Notes: a model not told the origin generated them from the sequence alone. A stretch of DNA of 64,000 nt from Hydrogenophilales bacterium 16-64-40 (GCA_002256995.1 NCGX01000011.1:1-64000), one strand, 5' to 3'. Shown: positions 1 to 11,432, counted from the stretch's first letter. Program-made: numbers and translations.

Positions 1-157
1 GTGAAACGCGGTAACCTCCATCCGGAGCAACACCAAATAGGCAGGCGATGAAGCGGCTCGCTGAGTCTGCGGGTAGGTGGCTGGAGCCGGTCAGCAATGG
101 CCGGCCTAGAGGAATGGTTGTCCACGACAGAACCCGGCTTATCGACCGACTTTCCCA
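1..157 (+). ncRNA. rnpB: RNase P RNA (3' part, cut by window start)
   Basis: This is the 3' part of the bacterial type A RNase P RNA, the catalytic RNA that removes 5' leaders from pre-tRNAs. The window opens inside the gene at a GTGAAACG segment. The diagnostic parts are the CCGGAGCAACACCAAATAGG stretch near 22-42, GGCCTAGAGGAATGG near 103-118, and the universally conserved tail GACAGAACCCGGCTTATCG near 126-144. The 3' end is placed just before the short T-run at 159-163; the exact end is uncertain by several bases. The 5' portion lies outside the window. Confidence 0.93.
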
Positions 158-258
158 CTTTTTATGCAATTCAAATACTTAGCGCTTTTATCTAAATTAA
201 TAAGCAGAATTAGCCGCTAAGCTAAGGTTTTTCCAGAAACTTATCCACAGCCAAGAAC
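158..258. other. AT-rich spacer with a consensus DnaA box
   Basis: About 100 bases between rnpB and the terminator are conspicuously AT-rich compared with the GC-rich surroundings and hold no open reading frame. Visible elements are an inverted repeat CTTAGCG (178-184) / CGCTAAG (215-221) and a perfect DnaA-box consensus TTATCCACA at 241-249. Only one box was seen, so this is not by itself evidence for a replication origin. Confidence 0.5.
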
Positions 259-292
259 AACCCCTAAGTCCTTGAGGCATAGGGGTTTTTTT
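259..292 (+). terminator. Rho-independent terminator
   Basis: Eight-base stem AACCCCTA (259-266) pairs with TAGGGGTT (280-287) around a 13-base loop and runs into a T-tract (seven T's, 286-292). It sits downstream of rnpB and immediately upstream of the mraZ promoter, insulating the dcw operon from upstream transcription. Confidence 0.85.
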
Positions 293-304
293 GCGTCCGT
301 CGGC

Positions 305-333
305 TTGACCCCCACAAAACTATCCCCTATAGT
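305..333 (+). promoter_or_regulatory. sigma70-type promoter of the dcw operon (Pmra)
   Basis: A -35 element TTGACC (305-310) and a -10 element TATAGT (328-333) are separated by exactly 17 bases. The position directly ahead of the MraZ repeats and about 100 bases before mraZ fits the known mra promoter that drives the division and cell wall cluster in proteobacteria. The transcription start would fall near 339-341, inside the operator repeats. Confidence 0.8.
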
Positions 334-367
334 GGGTGCAGGTGGTGATTGGTGGGAGGGTGTGGGA
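333..367 (+). promoter_or_regulatory. MraZ operator: four TGGG-type repeats at 10-bp spacing
   Basis: Repeats TGGGT (333-337), TGGTG (343-347, imperfect), TGGGA (353-357) and TGGGA (363-367) recur with an exact 10-bp period. MraZ (AbrB-fold) is known to bind arrays of direct TGGGN repeats separated by 5 bases at its own promoter and to repress the dcw operon. The first repeat overlaps the last base of the -10 box, which fits repression by promoter occlusion. Confidence 0.78.
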
Positions 368-432
368 GAATGCGCCCGGCCTAACGCAGCCAAATTTGGC
401 TGAATCGACATTCAATAAACTGGGGGGAGCGC

Positions 433-879
433 ATGTTTCGGGGGGTCGCAACTGTCAATCTGGACAGCAAAAGCCGGCTTGTGGTGCCGGCGCGCTACCG
501 CGACGCCCTCCTGGTCAATGGCGGCGGGCGAGTGGTGATCACCGCCGACCCCAGCCAGTGCCTGCTGCTCTATCCCCTGCCCGAGTGGGAGCCGATCGAG
601 AAAAAGCTCAATGGGCTCTCCGACTTCAATTCCCGTACCCGCAGTCTCAAACAATTGCTCGTCGGCTATGCCCATGACATGGACATGGACAGTGCCGGCC
701 GCGTGCTGCTGCCGCCGATGCTGCGCAAGTTCGCCGAACTCGACAAGAGCGTGGTGATGGTGGGACAGGGCAGCAAGGTGGAGTTGTGGAACGAGGCGCG
801 CTGGGAGGCGCAGGTGGCCCAGGCGCTGACGTTCAGCGACGATGCGCTGCCGCCCGAGCTGGAAGGCTTTACGTTGTGA
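433..879 (+). CDS. mraZ: Transcriptional regulator MraZ
   Basis: MraZ is the first gene of the dcw cluster, a DNA-binding protein with two SpoVT/AbrB-like domains that forms a ring and autoregulates the operon. The 148-residue product has the normal family length, and the N-terminus [20 protein letters not shown] is typical, with a second copy of the same fold from about residue 75 ([15 protein letters not shown]). The start is supported by a purine-rich ribosome-binding site GGGGGGAG just upstream. The stop codon overlaps the rsmH start by one base (TGATG), suggesting translational coupling. The repeats at 333-367 are its predicted binding site. Confidence 0.97.
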   Translation: MFRGVATVNLDSKSRLVVPARYRDALLVNGGGRVVITADPSQCLLLYPLPEWEPIEKKLNGLSDFNSRTRSLKQLLVGYAHDMDMDSAGRVLLPPMLRKFAELDKSVVMVGQGSKVELWNEARWEAQVAQALTFSDDALPPELEGFTL

Positions 880-1811
880 TGGAGACCGCCCATGTGCCGG
901 TGCTGGCACAGGAGGCGGTGGCGGCACTGGCGATCAGGCCCGACGGTGTCTATGTCGATGCCACTTTCGGGCGCGGCGGACACAGCCGGCTGATCCTGGC
1001 GCAGCTGGGGCCGGCCGGCCGTCTGATTGCGCTGGACCGCGATCCCGACGCCATCCGCGCCGGGGCTGCCCTGCAGGACGCCCGGCTGACGCTGGTGCAA
1101 AGCCCGTTTTCGAAGCTGGGCGCGGTGCTCGACCAATTGGGCGTGACGCAGGTGGACGGAATATTGCTGGATATCGGGGTGTCGTCGCCGCAACTCGACG
1201 ACGCCACGCGCGGATTCAGCTTTCGCTTCGATGCGCCGCTCGACATGCGCATGGATCCGGGAAGCGGGCTGTCGGCGGCTGACTGGCTGGCGACAGCGGA
1301 AGAGGGAGAGATCAGTGAAGTCATCCGCACCTACGGGGAAGAGCGGTTTGCTAAATCGATTGCGCGCGCGATTGTTGCGGCACGCCAGGAAGCAGCCATC
1401 CGCAGCACCGGGCAGCTGGCGAGTCTCATCGCCGCAACGGTCAAAAAACGCGAACCGGGGCAACACCCGGCGACCCGCAGCTTTCAAGCTATACGGATTT
1501 ACATCAACCGCGAACTGGAAGAGCTGAGCGCCGTGCTGCCGCAATGCGTGGACAAACTGAAACCCGGCGGGCGGCTCGCGGTCATCAGCTTTCATTCGCT
1601 GGAAGACCGCATCACCAAGCGCTTCATGCGCGAGGAGGCTCAGGGTGAGCAGGCGCCGCGCCGCCTGCCGATTCAGGCCGCCATGCTGAAGCCGGGGCGG
1701 CTGAGGCTGGTGGGCCGCGCCCAGCGCGCGAACAGCGCCGAAGTAGCGGCCAACCCGCGGGCGCGCAGCGCCGTGCTGCGGGTGGCGGAACGCATGGACG
1801 AGGGAGCATGA
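879..1811 (+). CDS. rsmH: 16S rRNA (cytosine(1402)-N(4))-methyltransferase RsmH (MraW)
   Basis: SAM-dependent enzyme that N4-methylates C1402 of 16S rRNA in the decoding centre. The 310-residue product starts [14 protein letters not shown]; the SAM-binding motif [11 protein letters not shown] is at residues 26-36, followed by LDRDP. Further family marks are [15 protein letters not shown] and, near the C-terminus, [12 protein letters not shown]. The frame remains open upstream to 786, but the ATG at 879, overlapping the mraZ stop by one base, gives the family N-terminus and is chosen. Its 3' end overlaps ftsL by four bases. Confidence 0.97.
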   Translation: METAHVPVLAQEAVAALAIRPDGVYVDATFGRGGHSRLILAQLGPAGRLIALDRDPDAIRAGAALQDARLTLVQSPFSKLGAVLDQLGVTQVDGILLDIGVSSPQLDDATRGFSFRFDAPLDMRMDPGSGLSAADWLATAEEGEISEVIRTYGEERFAKSIARAIVAARQEAAIRSTGQLASLIAATVKKREPGQHPATRSFQAIRIYINRELEELSAVLPQCVDKLKPGGRLAVISFHSLEDRITKRFMREEAQGEQAPRRLPIQAAMLKPGRLRLVGRAQRANSAEVAANPRARSAVLRVAERMDEGA

Positions 1812-2080
1812 GCCGCTTCAACGTTGTCATGGCGCTGGCGTTGGTTGTGTGTGCGCTGGCCGTCATCCAGGCGCAGCATCGCTCGCGCACTTATTTTGTG
1901 GAGCTGGAACGCCTGAAGAAAGAGGCGCGCGTATTGGACGAGCAATGGGGGCAGTTGCAACTGGAGCAGAGCACCTGGGCCAATCTGGCGCGGGTCGACA
2001 CGCTTGCGCGCACCCGGCTTGGCTTGGTCGAGCCGGCGCATGACCGCGTGCGCATCGAAACGCTGGCAGACGCGCCATGA
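1808..2080 (+). CDS. ftsL: Cell division protein FtsL
   Basis: Small bitopic protein of the FtsQLB divisome subcomplex. The 90-residue product has one membrane span at about residues 5-22, then a heptad-like region ([16 protein letters not shown], from about residue 33) expected to form the periplasmic coiled coil with FtsB, and a short C-terminal region with [10 protein letters not shown] typical of the family. Position between rsmH and ftsI and four-base ATGA overlaps on both sides support the call. Sequence conservation in FtsL is low, so context carries much of the weight. Confidence 0.93.
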   Translation: MSRFNVVMALALVVCALAVIQAQHRSRTYFVELERLKKEARVLDEQWGQLQLEQSTWANLARVDTLARTRLGLVEPAHDRVRIETLADAP

Positions 2081-3816
2081 ACTACCACTCGAGGAAACTG
2101 CTCAAGCTCAATCTCGCCCCGTGGCGCATGGCTGCGGTGGGCGGCCTGCTGCTTGCCGGGCTGGTGGTGGTGGCCGGGCGCGCGTTCTACCTGCAGGGTA
2201 TCAACACCAACTACCTGCAGGGCAAGGGCGATGCGTTGACCAACCGCAACCTCACCCTGCCCGCGCATCGCGGCCAGGTGTCCGACCGCAACGGCAAGCT
2301 GCTGGCGATCAGCACGCCGGTCGAATCCCTGTGGGCGCGTCCGGACGAGCTCAAGCTGTCCGGCGAAGCGCGTGCACAGCTGGCCAGGGTGCTCGGCGTG
2401 TCGCCGCAGGCGCTGGAGAAAACGCTGGCGCGCAAGACGCGCGGCGAATTCAGCGTGCGGCGACCGGTCACGCCGGAGCAGGCGGTCAGGATCGCCGCCA
2501 TGGGGGTGCCAGGCCTGCATCTGCGGCGCGAATTCCGCCGCTACTACCCGGCAGGCGAAGTCGCCGCGCACGTGGTCGGCTTCACCAATGTGGACGATCT
2601 CGGCCAGGAGGGCGTCGAGCGCGCCTATCAGGACTGGCTGGCCGGACGCGAGGGCAAGCGCCGGATCCAGCGCGACCGCCGCGGCAACACCATCCGCGAC
2701 CTGGCGCCGATCCGGACCGCGCAGATGGGCGGCAACCTGGCGCTGTCGCTCGATCTCAACATCCAGTATCTGGCGCACCGCGAACTGGCGGCGGCGATTG
2801 TCGCGCTCAAGGCCAAGGGCGGCAGCGTGGTGGTGCTCGACGCCAAGACCGGCGAGATTCTCGCGCTGGCCAACCAGCCGATCTTCAACCCCAACAACCG
2901 CCGCAACTACAAGCCGGGGCCGATGCGCAACCGCGCGGTGATCGACACCTTCGAGCCGGGCTCCACCATCAAGCCCTTCGTCGCGGCGGCGGTGCTGGAG
3001 CGCGGCCTGTACCGCCCGGACAGCGTGATCGACACGCCGGAAACCTGGCGCGTCGGCGCGAAGCTGGTGCGCGACACCCATCCGCATCCCCAGTTGACGG
3101 TGAGCGAAATCATCCAGAAGTCGAGCAACGTCGGCGCGGTGAAGCTGGCCATGTCGATGACGCCGCAGCAATACTGGGACGTGCTGCACCGCGCCGGCTT
3201 CGGCCAGTTGCCGGGCTCGGGCTTTCCCGGCGAGACCGCCGGGCGCCTGCGCGATGCCGCCACCTGGAAGCCGGTCGAGCACGCCACCATGGCCTACGGC
3301 TACGGTCTGTCGGTCAGCCTGCTGCAGCTGACCCGGGCCTACATGGCGTTTGCCAACGACGGCGAAGTGATGCCGCTGTCCTTTCTCAAGCGCGAGCCGC
3401 AGGAAATCGTCGGCGAGCGAGTGTTCTCCCCGGCGGTGGCGCGCAAAGTGCGCGCCATGATGGAAACCGTGACGCAGGAAGGCGGCACCGGCATGCGAAC
3501 CCGGGTGCCGGGCTATCGCGTGGCCGGCAAGACCGGCACCGCGCACAAGCTGGTCGACGGCCGCTACGCTTCCGACCTCTTTCTGTCTTCCTTCGTCGGC
3601 ATGGCGCCGGCCTCCAACCCGCGCCTCATCATCGGGGTGGTGATCGATGAGCCGTCCGGCGGGGTGTATTACGGCGGCAGCACCGCCGGCCCGGTGTTTG
3701 CGCAGGTGATGGCCGCCAGCTTGCGTCAGCTCGCGGTGCCGCCGGATGCGCCGGAAACCAAGACGCAGGTGACGCAGAACGCGCTGCCGGTGGCGCGTGC
3801 AGGCGGAGGCGCGTGA
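2077..3816 (+). CDS. ftsI: Peptidoglycan D,D-transpeptidase FtsI (PBP3)
   Basis: Septal class B penicillin-binding protein that cross-links peptidoglycan at the division site. The 579-residue product has an N-terminal membrane anchor at about residues 17-35, a pedestal region (HRGQVSDRNGKLLAIS) and a transpeptidase domain with all three catalytic motifs: STIK with the acyl-enzyme serine at residue 296, SSN in IIQKSSNVGAVK, and KTGT at residues 485-488. Length and motif order fit PBP3. It overlaps ftsL by four bases and murE by one base and is fully intact. Confidence 0.97.
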   Translation: MNYHSRKLLKLNLAPWRMAAVGGLLLAGLVVVAGRAFYLQGINTNYLQGKGDALTNRNLTLPAHRGQVSDRNGKLLAISTPVESLWARPDELKLSGEARAQLARVLGVSPQALEKTLARKTRGEFSVRRPVTPEQAVRIAAMGVPGLHLRREFRRYYPAGEVAAHVVGFTNVDDLGQEGVERAYQDWLAGREGKRRIQRDRRGNTIRDLAPIRTAQMGGNLALSLDLNIQYLAHRELAAAIVALKAKGGSVVVLDAKTGEILALANQPIFNPNNRRNYKPGPMRNRAVIDTFEPGSTIKPFVAAAVLERGLYRPDSVIDTPETWRVGAKLVRDTHPHPQLTVSEIIQKSSNVGAVKLAMSMTPQQYWDVLHRAGFGQLPGSGFPGETAGRLRDAATWKPVEHATMAYGYGLSVSLLQLTRAYMAFANDGEVMPLSFLKREPQEIVGERVFSPAVARKVRAMMETVTQEGGTGMRTRVPGYRVAGKTGTAHKLVDGRYASDLFLSSFVGMAPASNPRLIIGVVIDEPSGGVYYGGSTAGPVFAQVMAASLRQLAVPPDAPETKTQVTQNALPVARAGGGA

Positions 3817-5300
3817 TGGCGAATCCGCAGCAAGACACAAACACCCTGGCCGCGCCGCAGGCGATCCGCGAATCCGTGCCGCACATTCTGGAGCGGCTCG
3901 GCATCGCCGTCGCCGAGCTCGTCAGCGACAGCCGCCGGGCCATGCCGGGTGTGGTGTTCGCCGCCTACCCCGGAGAGGCGCGCGACGGCCGCGACTTCAT
4001 CGCGCAGGCGGTGGCGCAGCGCGTCGACGGCGTGCTGTGGGAAGCCGACCACTACCAGTGGGATCCTGCGCTCGCCATTCCCAATGCCGGGGTGACCGGG
4101 CTGAAAAACCGCATCGGCGAAATTGCCGCCCATGTCTACGGCGAGCCTTCGCGCGCGCTGCACATGGTCGGCATCACCGGCACCAATGGCAAGACCTCGG
4201 TGGCGCACTGGGTCGCGCAGACCTTCTCGCAGCTGGGGCGCAAGACCGCCGTCATCGGCACGGTCGGCAATGGCTTCCCCGGTGCGCTCACGCCGGCGCT
4301 CAACACCACGCCCGACGCCATCGAGCTGCAGCAGCGCCTGGCGCATTTCCGGCAGCAGGGCGCGACCGCGTGCGCGATGGAGGTGTCGTCGCACGGGCTG
4401 GCTCAGGGGCGGCTCAACGGCACCCAGTTCAGCGTCGCGGTGCTGACCAACCTGTCGCGCGACCATCTCGATTACCACGGCGACATGGACAGCTATGCCG
4501 CCGCCAAGGCGCGCCTGTTCAGCTGGCCGGGGCTGGAGTGGGCGGTAGTCAACCTCGACGACGCCTTTGGCAAGCAGTTGGAAGCAGAGACGAGGCTGGC
4601 GAGCGTCGCCGGCTATGGTTTCCGGCGCGGCGCCGTGGTGGGTGAAAAGCTGCGCCTGTCGCAGGCCGGCCTGCACCTCGTGGTGCGCACTGACTGGGGC
4701 ACTGCCGAAGTCGACGCGCCGCTGTTGGGCCGCTTCAACGCGGCCAACCTGCTGGCGGTGCTGGCCACCCTGCTGGTTTCCGGCGTGAAGCTGGACGATG
4801 CCTGCCAGGCGCTAACGCACATCACGCCGCCACCGGGGCGGATGCAGACCCTCGGCGGCAACGCCCATCCGCTGGTGGTGGTGGACTACGCCCACACCCC
4901 CGACGCGCTGGAAAAGGTACTCGCCACCCTGCGCGAAATCGTCAGTGGCGGGCGCCTGATCTGCGTCTTCGGCTGCGGCGGCAATCGTGACCGCGGCAAG
5001 CGCCCGCTGATGGGGCAGGCCGCAGTCGCAGGCGCCGACGAAGTCTGGATCACCAGTGACAACCCCCGCAACGAAGACCCGCGCCGCATCATCGACGACG
5101 TCCTGGCCGGCACGGGCGACAAGCCGCACGTCGAGTCGGATCGCGCACGCGCGATTTTCGAGGCCATCGGCGGCGCGCATCACGGCGACGTGGTGGTGAT
5201 CGCCGGCAAGGGCCACGAGGACTTCCAGGAAATCGCCGGCGAGCGGCAGCCGTTCTCCGACGTGGCGGTTGCCAGAAAAGCCTTGGAGGCATGGACATGA
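3816..5300 (+). CDS. murE: UDP-MurNAc-tripeptide synthetase MurE (meso-DAP adding)
   Basis: Cytoplasmic ligase adding the third residue of the peptidoglycan stem peptide. The Mur-ligase P-loop GTNGKTS starts at residue 122. A DNPR motif at about residues 415-418 marks meso-diaminopimelate rather than lysine specificity. Product is 494 residues. A GTG three bases upstream (3813) is possible, but the ATG at 3816 has better spacing to GGCGGAGGC and overlaps the ftsI stop by one base. Its end overlaps murF by four bases. Confidence 0.96.
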   Translation: MANPQQDTNTLAAPQAIRESVPHILERLGIAVAELVSDSRRAMPGVVFAAYPGEARDGRDFIAQAVAQRVDGVLWEADHYQWDPALAIPNAGVTGLKNRIGEIAAHVYGEPSRALHMVGITGTNGKTSVAHWVAQTFSQLGRKTAVIGTVGNGFPGALTPALNTTPDAIELQQRLAHFRQQGATACAMEVSSHGLAQGRLNGTQFSVAVLTNLSRDHLDYHGDMDSYAAAKARLFSWPGLEWAVVNLDDAFGKQLEAETRLASVAGYGFRRGAVVGEKLRLSQAGLHLVVRTDWGTAEVDAPLLGRFNAANLLAVLATLLVSGVKLDDACQALTHITPPPGRMQTLGGNAHPLVVVDYAHTPDALEKVLATLREIVSGGRLICVFGCGGNRDRGKRPLMGQAAVAGADEVWITSDNPRNEDPRRIIDDVLAGTGDKPHVESDRARAIFEAIGGAHHGDVVVIAGKGHEDFQEIAGERQPFSDVAVARKALEAWT

Positions 5301-6685
5301 GCATGATGCGTCTGTCAGAGGCCGCCGCCATGCTTGGCGTGCCGTTCGGCGGGGTGGATGCCGAGGTGCTGCGCGTCTCCACCGACAGCCGCACGATCCA
5401 GCCGGGCGATCTCTTCATCGCGCTGCGCGGCGAGAAATTCGACGGCGGCAGGTTCGCCGTGCAGGCGTTGGAGCGAGGCGCGGCTGGCGTGGTGCTCGAC
5501 GCCGCACAGGCGCCCGACATGACGACGGCCCTCCGCGTCGACGACACCCGCCTCGCGCTTGGCAGGCTGGCCGCCACCTGGCGCCGGCGCTTCACGATTC
5601 CGCTCGTCGCCATCACCGGCAGCAACGGCAAGACGACGGTGAAGGAAATGCTGGCGGCCATCCTGCGGGTGGAAGCGGGTTCCGACGATGCGGTGCTCGC
5701 CACCGAGGGCAACCTCAACAACGACATCGGCCTGCCGCTGATGCTGCTGCGCCTGCGCCCGACGCATCGGTTCGCGGTGCTGGAAATGGGCATGAACCAC
5801 ACGGGCGAAATCGACTACCTGACGCGGCTGGCGCGGCCGGACGTGGCGGTGGTCAACAACGCGATGACTGCGCATATCGGCTTTCTCGGATCGGTCGAGG
5901 CCATCGCGCGCGCCAAGGGCGAAATCTTCAACGGCCTGTCGGACGCCGGCATCGCCGTGTTCAACGCCGACGACGCGCACGCCGGGCTGTGGCGCGAGGC
6001 CAATGCGCGGCGCAGCGTGATCGATTTCGGCATCAGGCAACCGGCGAAAGTGCGCGGGCAATATCGCCCCGGCAGCTTCGGCTCGGCGCTGACCCTCACC
6101 CTGCCCCATGCCTGCCTCGACATCGCGCTGCAGGTGCCGGGCGAACACAATGTGATGAACGCACTCGCCGCCGCCACCGCCGCCTTCGCCCTCGACGTCA
6201 GCCTGCGCAGCATCGACGCCGGGCTGTCCGCTTTCAGCGGCGTCAAGGGCCGCCTGCAAAAAAAGCCTGCCCTGCACGGCAGCACCTTCATCGACGACAC
6301 CTACAACGCCAACCCGGATTCGGTGCAAGCCGCGCTGGCGGTGCTGGCACAGCAACCCGGCCGAAAAGTGCTGGTGCTGGGAGACATGGGGGAACTGGGC
6401 GACGACGCCGCGGCCATGCATGCGCAGATCGGCCTGGCCGCGCGCGCTGCCGGGGTCGACACGCTGCTGGCCCTGGGCGAGCTGACTCGGGAAACCGTCG
6501 GCGCATTCGGCGCGGGTGCGATGCATTTCGAGCGCATCCAGGAACTGCTCGCCGAACTCGAAAACCTACTCACGCCCGACACCACCGTATTGGTGAAAGG
6601 CTCGCGCTTCATGCAGATGGAACGCGTGGTCAACAGTTTTGTGGAATGCCCGACGGCCTCAAGGCCGGGGCACGAGGGACACTGA
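5297..6685 (+). CDS. murF: UDP-MurNAc-tripeptide:D-Ala-D-Ala ligase MurF
   Basis: Ligase that adds D-alanyl-D-alanine to the UDP-MurNAc tripeptide, the last cytoplasmic stem-peptide step. The ATP-binding loop GSNGKTT starts at about residue 108; [17 protein letters not shown] and [10 protein letters not shown] are family motifs. Another in-frame ATG lies at 5291, but it is only one base after the GGAGG (5285-5289). The ATG at 5297 has ideal seven-base spacing and forms an ATGA overlap with the murE stop, so 462 residues is preferred. The following mraY starts one base after the stop. Confidence 0.95.
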   Translation: MSMMRLSEAAAMLGVPFGGVDAEVLRVSTDSRTIQPGDLFIALRGEKFDGGRFAVQALERGAAGVVLDAAQAPDMTTALRVDDTRLALGRLAATWRRRFTIPLVAITGSNGKTTVKEMLAAILRVEAGSDDAVLATEGNLNNDIGLPLMLLRLRPTHRFAVLEMGMNHTGEIDYLTRLARPDVAVVNNAMTAHIGFLGSVEAIARAKGEIFNGLSDAGIAVFNADDAHAGLWREANARRSVIDFGIRQPAKVRGQYRPGSFGSALTLTLPHACLDIALQVPGEHNVMNALAAATAAFALDVSLRSIDAGLSAFSGVKGRLQKKPALHGSTFIDDTYNANPDSVQAALAVLAQQPGRKVLVLGDMGELGDDAAAMHAQIGLAARAAGVDTLLALGELTRETVGAFGAGAMHFERIQELLAELENLLTPDTTVLVKGSRFMQMERVVNSFVECPTASRPGHEGH

Positions 6686-6686
6686 C

Positions 6687-7768
<1,082 letters not shown>

Positions 7769-7772
<4 letters not shown>

Positions 7773-9175
7773 ACTACGACAGCCTGAACCTTTCCGGCAA
7801 GCAGGTCCTGGTGCTCGGCCTGGGCGACACCGGCCTGTCGTGTGCGCGCTGGCTGGCGGCGCGCGGCGCCAAGGTGAGCGTGGCCGACACCCGCGCAGCA
7901 CCGCCGCACGCGGCTCGGCTGGCCGAGTGGCTGCCCGAGGTGCCCCTCTGCACCGGGCCGTTCGACAACGTCGACCTGCAGGCAACCGAAATGCTGGTGG
8001 TGAGCCCGGGCGTGCCGCTGACCGAGCCCGCGGTCGCCCGCGCCATCGCGGCGGGGATCGAAGTGGTGGGCGACGTCGAGTTGTTCGCCCGCGCCATTCG
8101 CGCACTCAATGCAAAGCGGGAGCATCCGATGCGGGTGCTCGCGATCACCGGCAGCAACGGCAAGAGCACCGTCACCGCGATGTGCGGCGACATGTGCCGC
8201 ATGGCGGGCCTCGTCACCTGCGTGGCCGGCAACATCGGCCTGCCGGTGCTGGATGCGCTGTCTGAAATCGAGCAGGGCAGCGCGCCCGCGCCGCAGGCAT
8301 GGGTGCTGGAACTGTCCAGCTTCCAGCTCGAGACGACCGCCAGCCTCAACGCCGATGCCGCCACCGTGCTCAACCTGTCGGAAGACCACATGGATCGCTA
8401 CCCCGACATGGATGCCTACGCGGCAGCCAAGGCGCGGATTTTCAGCGGTGACGGCGTGCAGGTGTTGAACCGCGACGATCCGCGCAGCCTCGCCATGGCC
8501 CGGCCCGGCCGCCGCGTCGTCAGCTTCGGCCTCGACCGCAGCCCGCGCGATGACAACTTCGGCCTGTGCGAGGATGAGTTGTGTCTCGACGGCGACATGC
8601 TGATGCCACTGTCCGCGTTGCCGGTGGCCGGGTTGCACAACGCGGCCAATGCGCTGGCGGCGCTGGCGCTGACCCGTGCGCTGGGCCTGCCGATGGAAGC
8701 GCTGTTGCGCGGGCTGCTGCATTTCAAGGGCCTGCCGCACCGGGTGGAGCAGGTTGCCGAGATCGACGGCGTGACCTGGTATGACGATTCCAAGGGCACC
8801 AACGTCGGCGCCACCGAAGCGGCGCTCTACGGCATGGGCCGCCGGAAGGCGGTGGTGATTCTGGGTGGCGACGGCAAGGGGCAGGACTTCAGTCCGCTCA
8901 AGGCTGCGGTCGAGGCCAACGCGCGCGCGGCGGTGCTGATCGGGCGCGATGCGCCGCTGATCGCCGCGGCCATCGCGGGAAGCGGGGTCGAAATCCTGCA
9001 GGCGGACAGTCTGCCGCAAGCCGTCGAGGCGGCGCAGCGTCTGGCGCAACCCGGCGACGCCGTGCTGCTGTCGCCCGCCTGTGCCAGCTTCGACATGTTC
9101 CGCAACTACATCCATCGCGCCGAAGTGTTTGTCGACGCCGTCAACCGGCTGGCGGCAGAGAGGGCGGCAGGCTGA
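7769..9175 (+). CDS. murD: UDP-MurNAc-L-Ala:D-glutamate ligase MurD
   Basis: Adds D-glutamate to UDP-MurNAc-L-alanine. The 468-residue product begins [20 protein letters not shown], with an N-terminal Rossmann-like nucleotide fold, the P-loop GSNGKST from residue 128, [10 protein letters not shown] and the [11 protein letters not shown] motif in the central and C-terminal domains. The open frame extends far upstream through mraY, but the ATG at 7769, overlapping the mraY stop by four bases, gives the family start. One-base overlap with ftsW at the 3' end. Confidence 0.97.
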
Positions 9176-10332
9176 TGCTCTACACCGCGCGCGCGCCCAA
9201 ACCCCGTGGCGAACTCGATTTCAGCCTGCTGTGGCTGGCGCTCGGCCTGCTGGCGCTCGGCCTGGTGATGGTGTATTCCGCCTCGCTTGCGATTGCCGAA
9301 GCGGCTAAATACACCGGGCACAACGGCGAATTCTATCTGCTGCGGCAAGGTCTGTTCATCACCCTCGGCGTCGGCGTCGGCGTGGCCGCCTTCCAGGTGC
9401 CGATGCGGGTGTGGCAGCAGGCTGCGCCTTTTCTGTTTCTCGCCGGCCTGCTGTTGCTGGTGGTGGTGTTGATCCCGGGCATCGGGCGCGAGGTCAACGG
9501 CAGCCGCCGCTGGATTCCGCTCGGCTTCGCCAACCTGCAGCCGTCCGAACTGATGAAGTTTCTTGCCGTGCTGTACGCCGCCGACTACACCACGCGCAAG
9601 GCCGCCTTCATGCACGACTTCAAGAAAAGCTTCATGCCGATGGCTGCGGTGATGATGCTGGCGGGCGCCCTGCTGTTGAGCGAGCCGGACTTCGGCGCCT
9701 TCGTGGTGATCATTGCGATCGCCATGGGCATTCTGTTTCTGGGTGGGCTCAACTGGAAGGTGTTTGCCGGTCTGGTCGTGGTGCTGATGATCGGGTTTGC
9801 GCTGCTGATCTTCACCTCGCCATACCGGATGCAGCGCATCCTCGGCTTCATGGACCCGTTCGCCGATCCCTACGGCAAAGGCTATCAGTTGTCGCACGCG
9901 CTGATCGCCTTCGGCCGTGGCGAATGGCTGGGCCAGGGACTCGGCGGCAGCGTCGAAAAGCTGTTCTACCTGCCCGAGGCGCACACCGACTTCCTGCTCG
10001 CTGTCATCGCCGAGGAATTCGGCTTCGTCGGCGTGGCGGTGGTGATCGGGCTGTTTGCCTGGCTCATCGTCAAGGCTTTCCTGATCGGCCATCGCGCCGC
10101 CCAGCTCGAGCGCAACTTCTGCGCGCTGGTGGCGCAGGGCATCGGCATCTGGCTCGGCGTGCAGGCGCTCATCAACATGGGGGTGAACGTCGGCCTGCTG
10201 CCGACCAAGGGGCTGACCCTGCCCTTCCTGTCGTTCGGCGGCAGCGGCATCGTCGCCAACTGCCTGGCGATTGCCGTGCTGCTGCGCATCGACTGGGAGC
10301 ATCGGCAGATGATGCGGGGGAAGACGTTCTGA
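9175..10332 (+). CDS. ftsW: Septal peptidoglycan glycosyltransferase FtsW
   Basis: SEDS-family polytopic membrane protein that polymerises lipid II at the septum together with FtsI. The 385-residue product has about ten membrane segments and the SEDS motifs [38 protein letters not shown] and, near the end, [10 protein letters not shown]. It overlaps murD and murG by one base each, so its translation is likely coupled to theirs. Confidence 0.97.
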   Translation: MLYTARAPKPRGELDFSLLWLALGLLALGLVMVYSASLAIAEAAKYTGHNGEFYLLRQGLFITLGVGVGVAAFQVPMRVWQQAAPFLFLAGLLLLVVVLIPGIGREVNGSRRWIPLGFANLQPSELMKFLAVLYAADYTTRKAAFMHDFKKSFMPMAAVMMLAGALLLSEPDFGAFVVIIAIAMGILFLGGLNWKVFAGLVVVLMIGFALLIFTSPYRMQRILGFMDPFADPYGKGYQLSHALIAFGRGEWLGQGLGGSVEKLFYLPEAHTDFLLAVIAEEFGFVGVAVVIGLFAWLIVKAFLIGHRAAQLERNFCALVAQGIGIWLGVQALINMGVNVGLLPTKGLTLPFLSFGGSGIVANCLAIAVLLRIDWEHRQMMRGKTF

Positions 10333-11432
10333 TGGCCGCCGCGAACCGCACCTTGATGGTCATGGCCGGCGGCACCGGCGGCCATGTCTACCCCGCGCTC
10401 GCGGTGGCCGATGCGCTGCGCGCGCGCGGCTGGGACGTGTTCTGGCTCGGCACCAAAAACGGCCTCGAGGCCCGCGTGGTGCCGGCCGTCGGGATCGACA
10501 TGGTGTGGGTGTCGATGGGCGGCGTGCGCGGCAAGGGCCTGCTGAAGAAACTGCTGCTGCCGGCCATGCTGCTGGTCGCCTTCGGCCAGAGCCTCGCCGC
10601 CATCCTGCAGCGCCGCCCGGACGTCGTGCTGGGCATGGGCGGCTACACCGCCTTTCCCGGCGGCATGATGGCGAGCCTCTTGAACAAGCCGCTGGTCGTC
10701 CACGAGCAGAACTCGGTCGGCGGGCTCACCAACCGCGTGCTGGCCTGCCTGGCCGACCGCGTGCTGACCGCGTTCCCGCAGGCGTTCCGGGGCGAGAAGG
10801 ACAAGCCGATCCCGTGCCGCCGGGTGGCGACCGAATGGGTGGGCAATCCGGTGCGAGCCGACATCACCGCGATCACGGCAGCGGAACGCGCCGCCCGCAC
10901 GGGACCGCTGCGCCTGCTGGTGGTCGGCGGCAGCCTCGGCGCGCAGGCGCTGAACGAACGGGTGCCGCAAGCCCTGGCATTGCTGCCGGCCGACCGGCGT
11001 CCGCAGGTGGTGCATCAGTCCGGCCGCCTGCACCTTGACGCCCTGCGCGCGAACTATGCCGCCGCCGGCGTCGAGGCCGAGGTGCGCGATTACATCGAAG
11101 ACATGGCCGCCGCCTGGCGCGACTGCGACTTCGCCATCTGCCGCGCCGGCGCGATGACAGTGGCCGAACTGGCCTGCGCCGGGGTGCCTGCGGTGCTGGT
11201 GCCCTTCCCTTCCGCGGTCGACGACCACCAGACGGGCAATGCCGAATTCCTCGCCGACGCCGGCGCAGCCTGGCTGATCCAGCAGAAAGACCTGAGCGCG
11301 GAAAAGCTGGCGGCGCTGATCGGCGGACTCGACCGCGCCACGCTCGCCGCCATGTCGGACAAGGCGATGAAACTTGCGCGGCCCGATGCGACTCAACGGG
11401 TGGCAGACATTTGCGAGGCACTGGTGAAATGA
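10332..11432 (+). CDS. murG: UDP-GlcNAc:lipid I N-acetylglucosaminyltransferase MurG
   Basis: Peripheral membrane GT28 glycosyltransferase converting lipid I to lipid II. The 366-residue product has the glycine-rich loop [15 protein letters not shown] near residue 12, [24 protein letters not shown] and the C-terminal donor-binding region [18 protein letters not shown]. The ATG at 10332 overlaps the ftsW stop by one base and gives the normal N-terminus; the upstream open frame is fortuitous. It overlaps murC by four bases. Confidence 0.97.
   Translation: MAAANRTLMVMAGGTGGHVYPALAVADALRARGWDVFWLGTKNGLEARVVPAVGIDMVWVSMGGVRGKGLLKKLLLPAMLLVAFGQSLAAILQRRPDVVLGMGGYTAFPGGMMASLLNKPLVVHEQNSVGGLTNRVLACLADRVLTAFPQAFRGEKDKPIPCRRVATEWVGNPVRADITAITAAERAARTGPLRLLVVGGSLGAQALNERVPQALALLPADRRPQVVHQSGRLHLDALRANYAAAGVEAEVRDYIEDMAAAWRDCDFAICRAGAMTVAELACAGVPAVLVPFPSAVDDHQTGNAEFLADAGAAWLIQQKDLSAEKLAALIGGLDRATLAAMSDKAMKLARPDATQRVADICEALVK

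Noticed and set aside
1891-3840. Long open frame (649 codons) on the reverse strand opposite ftsL and ftsI
   Set aside because: It is antisense to intact ftsI in GC-rich DNA, has no recognisable domain, and its composition (His/Arg/Ala-rich) is typical of a shadow frame.
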